A DNA stretch of 56,882 nucleotides from Pseudomonas sp. 21 (GTDB lineage Bacteria; Pseudomonadota; Gammaproteobacteria; Pseudomonadales; Pseudomonadaceae): the NCBI RefSeq assembly GCF_000955805.1, contig NZ_JYOA01000001.1:936382-993263 (forward strand), given 5' to 3'. The position numbers were made by a program, and so were the translations under genes. Below the pieces are notes generated by a model that worked only from the letters and a program-made list of their open reading frames with translations, did no database searches and was not told where the DNA came from. This document shows positions 53,997 through 56,882 of the stretch, piece by piece (positions within the stretch are counted from its first letter, which is position 1; every line of letters starts with the position of its first letter).

Positions 53997-54014
53997 AGTG
54001 AACAAGCGTTCGCC
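53997..54014. promoter_or_regulatory. DesT-like operator upstream of fabA
   Basis: The minus strand reads GGCGAACGCTTGTTCACT, an inverted repeat of the form GNGAAC-N4-GTTCNC. It closely resembles the DesT-binding sites known upstream of desCB and fabAB in P. aeruginosa. It lies about 140 bp before the fabA start. Confidence 0.65.
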
Positions 54015-54150
54015 GATTGCTGTGACTTTCACTTAAAGGCAATAGTCTATGACTAGGCTGCCGCATGACACCGTGACAAGAACGACGGTACGCGGCACCG
54101 CAGGCACAAGCCAAACAACGCCTGCTATCCAGGATTTTTGAGGAGCTCGC

Positions 54151-54666
54151 ATGACCAAACAAAACGCCTTCACCCGAGAAGACCTGCTGCGCTGCAGCCG
54201 CGGCGAGCTCTTCGGCCCGGGTAATGCGCAACTGCCCGCCCCGAACATGCTGATGATCGACCGCATCACCCACATCAGTGATGTCGGCGGCAAGTACGGC
54301 AAGGGCGAACTGGTCGCCGAGCTGGATATCAACCCGGACCTGTGGTTCTTCGCCTGCCACTTCGAAGGCGACCCGGTCATGCCGGGCTGCCTGGGCCTCG
54401 ATGCCATGTGGCAGCTGGTAGGCTTCCACCTCGGCTGGCAGGGCAACCCCGGCCGCGGCCGCGCCCTGGGTTCGGGCGAAGTGAAGTTCTTCGGCCAGGT
54501 CCTGCCGACCGCCAAGAAAGTCACCTACAACATTCACATCAAGCGTACGATCAATCGTTCGCTGATCCTGGCCATCGCCGACGGCACCGTCAGCGTCGAT
54601 GGCCGCGAAATCTACAGCGCCGAAGGCCTCCGCGTCGGCCTGTTCACTTCCACTGACAGCTTCTAA
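54151..54666 (+). CDS. fabA: 3-hydroxydecanoyl-ACP dehydratase/isomerase
   Basis: A bifunctional hotdog dehydratase that makes trans-2- and cis-3-decenoyl-ACP, the branch point of unsaturated fatty acid synthesis. The 171-residue length is exact for the family. Catalytic H70 ([14 protein letters not shown]) and D84 (LGLD) are present. TGAGGAGC precedes the ATG. fabB begins 10 bp after the stop. The upstream DesT-like site suggests control by the acyl-CoA saturation state. Confidence 0.98.
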   Translation: MTKQNAFTREDLLRCSRGELFGPGNAQLPAPNMLMIDRITHISDVGGKYGKGELVAELDINPDLWFFACHFEGDPVMPGCLGLDAMWQLVGFHLGWQGNPGRGRALGSGEVKFFGQVLPTAKKVTYNIHIKRTINRSLILAIADGTVSVDGREIYSAEGLRVGLFTSTDSF

Positions 54667-54676
54667 GGGTATCCGC

Positions 54677-55894
54677 ATGCGTCGCGTCGTGATCACCGGT
54701 CTGGGCATCGTTTCCTGCCTGGGCAATGACAAAGACACCGTCTCCGCCAACCTTCGCGCAGGCCGTGCTGGCATCCGCCACAACCCCAGCTACGCCGAGA
54801 TGGGCCTGCGCAGCCACGTGTCCGGTTCGGTCAACCTGAACCTGGAAGAGCTGATCGACCGCAAGGTCTTCCGCTTCATGGGTGACGCCGCCGCTTATGC
54901 CTACCTGGCAATGGAACAGGCGATCAAGGACTCCGGCCTCACCCCCGAGCAGATCTCCAACCCGCGCACCGGCCTGATCGCCGGCTCCGGCGGTGCCTCC
55001 ACCCTGAACCAGATGGAAGCCATCGACACCCTGCGCGAGAAGGGCGTCAAGCGCATCGGCCCATACCGCGTGACCCGCACCATGGGCAGCACCGTATCCG
55101 CGTGCCTGGCCACTCCCTTCCAGATCAAGGGCGTGAACTACTCCATCTCCTCGGCCTGCGCCACCAGCGCGCATTGCATCGGCCAGGCCATGGAACAGAT
55201 CCAGCTGGGCAAGCAAGACGTCGTCTTCGCTGGCGGCGGCGAGGAAGAACACTGGAGCCAGAGCTGCCTGTTCGACGCCATGGGCGCCCTCTCCACCCAG
55301 TACAACGACACCCCGGAAAAAGCTTCCCGCGCCTATGACGCCAAGCGTGACGGCTTCGTCATCGCCGGCGGCGGCGGCATGGTCGTGGTCGAAGAGCTGG
55401 AACACGCCCTCAAGCGTGGCGCCAAGATCTATGCCGAGATCGTCGGCTACGGTGCAACGTCCGATGGCTACGACATGGTCGCCCCGAGCGGCGAAGGCGC
55501 CATCCGCTGCATGCAGCAGGCCCTGTCGACCGTCGACACCCCGATCGACTACCTGAACACCCACGGCACCTCCACCCCGGTCGGCGACGTCGCTGAAATC
55601 CGTGGCGTACGTGCAGTGTTCGGCGACAAGGCCCCGGCCATCAGCTCCACCAAGAGCCTGTCCGGCCACTCCCTGGGCGCTGCCGGCGTGCACGAGGCTA
55701 TCTACTGCCTTCTGATGATGGAAGGCAACTTCATCGCCGGCTCCGCCAACATCGACGAGCTGGACCCGGAAGTTGCCGACCTGCCGATCCTGCGCGAGAC
55801 CCGCGAAAACGCGAAGATCGACACCGTCATGAGCAACAGCTTCGGCTTCGGCGGCACCAACGCCACCCTGGTCCTGAAACGCCACAACGGCTGA
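54677..55894 (+). CDS. fabB: 3-oxoacyl-ACP synthase I
   Basis: Elongates cis-3-decenoyl-ACP and other acyl-ACPs. The 405-residue protein has the Cys-His-His triad: C161 in SSACATSAH, a histidine in [12 protein letters not shown] and one in [13 protein letters not shown]. The start at 54677 ([12 protein letters not shown]) is the family start. It forms the fabAB operon, ended by the terminator at 55909-55936. Confidence 0.98.
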   Translation: MRRVVITGLGIVSCLGNDKDTVSANLRAGRAGIRHNPSYAEMGLRSHVSGSVNLNLEELIDRKVFRFMGDAAAYAYLAMEQAIKDSGLTPEQISNPRTGLIAGSGGASTLNQMEAIDTLREKGVKRIGPYRVTRTMGSTVSACLATPFQIKGVNYSISSACATSAHCIGQAMEQIQLGKQDVVFAGGGEEEHWSQSCLFDAMGALSTQYNDTPEKASRAYDAKRDGFVIAGGGGMVVVEELEHALKRGAKIYAEIVGYGATSDGYDMVAPSGEGAIRCMQQALSTVDTPIDYLNTHGTSTPVGDVAEIRGVRAVFGDKAPAISSTKSLSGHSLGAAGVHEAIYCLLMMEGNFIAGSANIDELDPEVADLPILRETRENAKIDTVMSNSFGFGGTNATLVLKRHNG

Positions 55895-55908
55895 TCGGTG
55901 ATCCAAAC

Positions 55909-55936
55909 GAAAAAGGCGCCCCAAGGCGCCTTTTTT
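55909..55936 (+). terminator. Intrinsic terminator of fabAB
   Basis: A-run, stem AAGGCGCC / GGCGCCTT with a short CCA loop, and a six-T run, 15 bp after the fabB stop. Confidence 0.93.
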
Positions 55937-56013
55937 GTTGTCTGCGATTTCGCTCTACCCTCTCGCTGCCGATCCCGTCAGGATGGGCAGGCTTGATTAA
56001 TGGGAGCGTGCAG

Positions 56014-56472
56014 ATGGAACTGATGATCAGACAGGCCTGTGGAAACGACGCCAAGGCCATCAGCCAAGTGATCGTAGCGGCCGTCCGGGAGAGCAACAGC
56101 CAGGACTATCCGGCAAACATCATCGAGTCGGTTATGGCTAATTTCACCCCTGAGCGGGTGATCGGTTTGCTGAAAGAACGCCTGGTCTTCGTCGCGTTAC
56201 TGAACGACGAGATCGTCGGCACAGGCGCCCTGGATGGCAATGCCGCGCGCAGCCTCTTCATTGCCCCTCAGCAGCAGCGCAAGGGCATCGGCCAGGCCCT
56301 GATGAGCCGAATCGAGAAAGCCGCCCTGGAGCGCGGTATAGAGGCTCTGCTGATCCCCTCCTCCCTCACCGCTGAAAGCTTCTACGCTCGCCTGGGCTAT
56401 CGCGTACTGCGCGAACAGCTCCACGGAGAAGAGCGCACCATCATCATGACCAAGCCGCTCGCCCCTCTGTAG
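56014..56472 (+). CDS. GNAT family N-acetyltransferase
   Basis: A 152-residue acetyltransferase of the GNAT fold. The acetyl-CoA pyrophosphate loop is SLFIAPQQQRKGIGQALMSRIEKAA (Q-x-x-G-x-G/A type). The strand before it is FVALLNDEIVGTGAL and the C-terminal SFYARLGYRVL is typical. ATG 56014 has GGGAG at a suitable distance; an upstream TTG was rejected. The codon usage is less GC-rich than that of its neighbours, hinting at later acquisition. The substrate is unknown; small molecules and protein N-termini are both possible. Confidence 0.85.
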   Translation: MELMIRQACGNDAKAISQVIVAAVRESNSQDYPANIIESVMANFTPERVIGLLKERLVFVALLNDEIVGTGALDGNAARSLFIAPQQQRKGIGQALMSRIEKAALERGIEALLIPSSLTAESFYARLGYRVLREQLHGEERTIIMTKPLAPL

Positions 56473-56492
56473 GAGCGAGCTTGCTCGCGAAC
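56469..56492. repeat. Single family A palindrome
   Basis: Intact copy (GTAGGAGCGAGCTTGCTCGC) overlapping the last bases of the acetyltransferase gene. Confidence 0.85.
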
Positions 56493-56546
56493 CGAATCAC
56501 TCACGCCCAACCGACTAACGCCAGAACTGTTCAGCGTGCCAATCGT

Positions 56547-56582
56547 TCCCCTCTCCCTTCAGGGAGAGGGTTAGGGAGAGGG
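56547..56582. repeat. Family D palindrome
   Basis: TCCCCTCTCCCTTCAGGGAG continuing AGGGTTAGGGAGAGGG, identical in layout to 8571-8608, between the acetyltransferase gene and the rRNA terminator. Confidence 0.85.
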
Positions 56583-56642
56583 CGGCGCGCCACGCAGAAG
56601 CATCCAATGGCACAGCTAGCATTTTTCCTTCTCCAAAAAACA

Positions 56643-56675
56643 AAACCCCCGACCAGCTTTCGCTGATCAGGGGCT
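56643..56675 (-). terminator. Terminator of the rRNA operon
   Basis: On the minus strand CCCCTGATCAGCG / AGCTGGTCGGGG with a T-rich tail (GGTTTTGTTTTTTGG), just after the 5S 3' end. Confidence 0.9.
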
Positions 56676-56685
56676 TTGGAATTAG

Positions 56686-56804
56686 AAGCTTGACGATGAC
56701 CTACTCTCACATGGAGAAACTCCACACTACCATCGGCGATGCATCGTTTCACTACTGAGTTCGGGATGGGATCAGGTGGTTCCAATGCTCTATGGTCGTC
56801 AAGC
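56686..56804 (-). rRNA. rrf: 5S ribosomal RNA
   Basis: About 119 nt reading TGCTTGACGACCATAGAGC at the 5' end and ending GTCATCGTCAAGCTT, with complementary termini. The internal segments CACCTGATCCCATCCCGAAC, AGTGAAACGATGCATCG and GGTAGTGTGGAGTTTCTCC are typical of Pseudomonas 5S. The sequence immediately upstream (56805-56882) is not 23S rRNA but a spacer followed by what looks like another rRNA terminator, suggesting a second 5S copy beyond the window. Confidence 0.95.
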
Positions 56805-56882
56805 AATTCGGTTGGATGTTCGCCTTGGCGCTCATCCGAATTCGGGTTGCTTACACTAATAAGCAAAACCCCCGGCCAGCGA
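56805..56882 (-). other. Spacer hairpin and start of a second rRNA-type terminator
   Basis: The spacer contains an inverted repeat (AATTCGGTTGGATG paired with CATCCGAATTCGGGTT), which may be an rRNA processing stem. It then reads GCAAAACCCCCGGCCAGCGA, nearly matching the 5S terminator arm AAAACCCCCGACCAGC at 56643. The window ends inside this structure. Confidence 0.6.

Overview
The window is about 57 kb of high-GC chromosomal DNA from a Pseudomonas, most likely of the P. aeruginosa / nitroreducens / citronellolis lineage. The evidence is the gene families, the dense coding with GC-rich third positions, the REP-type intergenic palindromes, and a gene order that, from memory, runs collinear with part of the PAO1 chromosome around PA1609-PA1678 with local gains and losses. 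No prophage, insertion sequence, integron, CRISPR array or tRNA gene was seen. The content is mostly core genome.

Region 1 (1-13.8 kb): prmB (ribosomal protein L3 methylation), an isochorismatase-like protein, an Smr-domain protein, folE (GTP cyclohydrolase I), a tandem Cache-like exported protein, a bacteriohemerythrin, a glutathione S-transferase coupled to a PLP aminotransferase beside a divergent MarR regulator, a LysE exporter with a BenE-type permease, an orphan RecF/OLD-like ATPase, and a bile-acid/sodium symporter family protein. Region 2 (13.0-25.0 kb): an SDR oxidoreductase, a curA-like reductase, a SulP transporter overlapping tail-to-tail with an HBM-type chemoreceptor, a flavin reductase family protein, a small lipoprotein, a GFA-type zinc protein, the selD-mnmH pair for selenouridine in tRNA, and a patatin phospholipase. 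Region 3 (25.2-33.4 kb): the complete potassium uptake operon kdpFABC-DE on the minus strand, with palindromic repeats in the B-C and C-D gaps.

Region 4 (33.7-36.5 kb): a response regulator and histidine kinase, divergent from kdpF, followed by a four-EF-hand protein. The kinase and the EF-hand protein both carry polyproline tracts, which suggests a calcium- or metal-linked module. Region 5 (36.6-48.8 kb): a FadR-type regulator with a CynX-type MFS transporter, an AI-2E family membrane protein, a DUF4892 protein with two alpha/beta hydrolases, LysE with an AraC regulator, an acyl-CoA ligase with a PaaI thioesterase, and a gpsA-DUF4389-sixA operon.

Region 6 (48.9-56.9 kb): a tightly coupled triad of TonB-dependent receptor, ABC_sub_bind periplasmic protein and a hybrid sensor kinase resembling PA1611. 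It is followed by fabA-fabB with a DesT-like operator, a GNAT acetyltransferase, and a minus-strand 5S rRNA with its terminator. The last bases look like the terminator of a further 5S copy beyond the edge.

Most gaps longer than 150 bp hold palindromic repeats of four families, named here by their cores: A (GAGCAAGCTC type), B (GGACGGAGTCC type), C (GGGCGCATAACCCG type) and D (CCCTCTCCCTGAAGGGAGAG type). The most unusual non-coding observations are one 14-bp block inserted into both an A and a D repeat, and a roughly 200-bp intergenic element built from nested hairpins at 24914-25112. Strong candidates for further work are the receptor / binding-protein / kinase triad and the kinase / EF-hand module.
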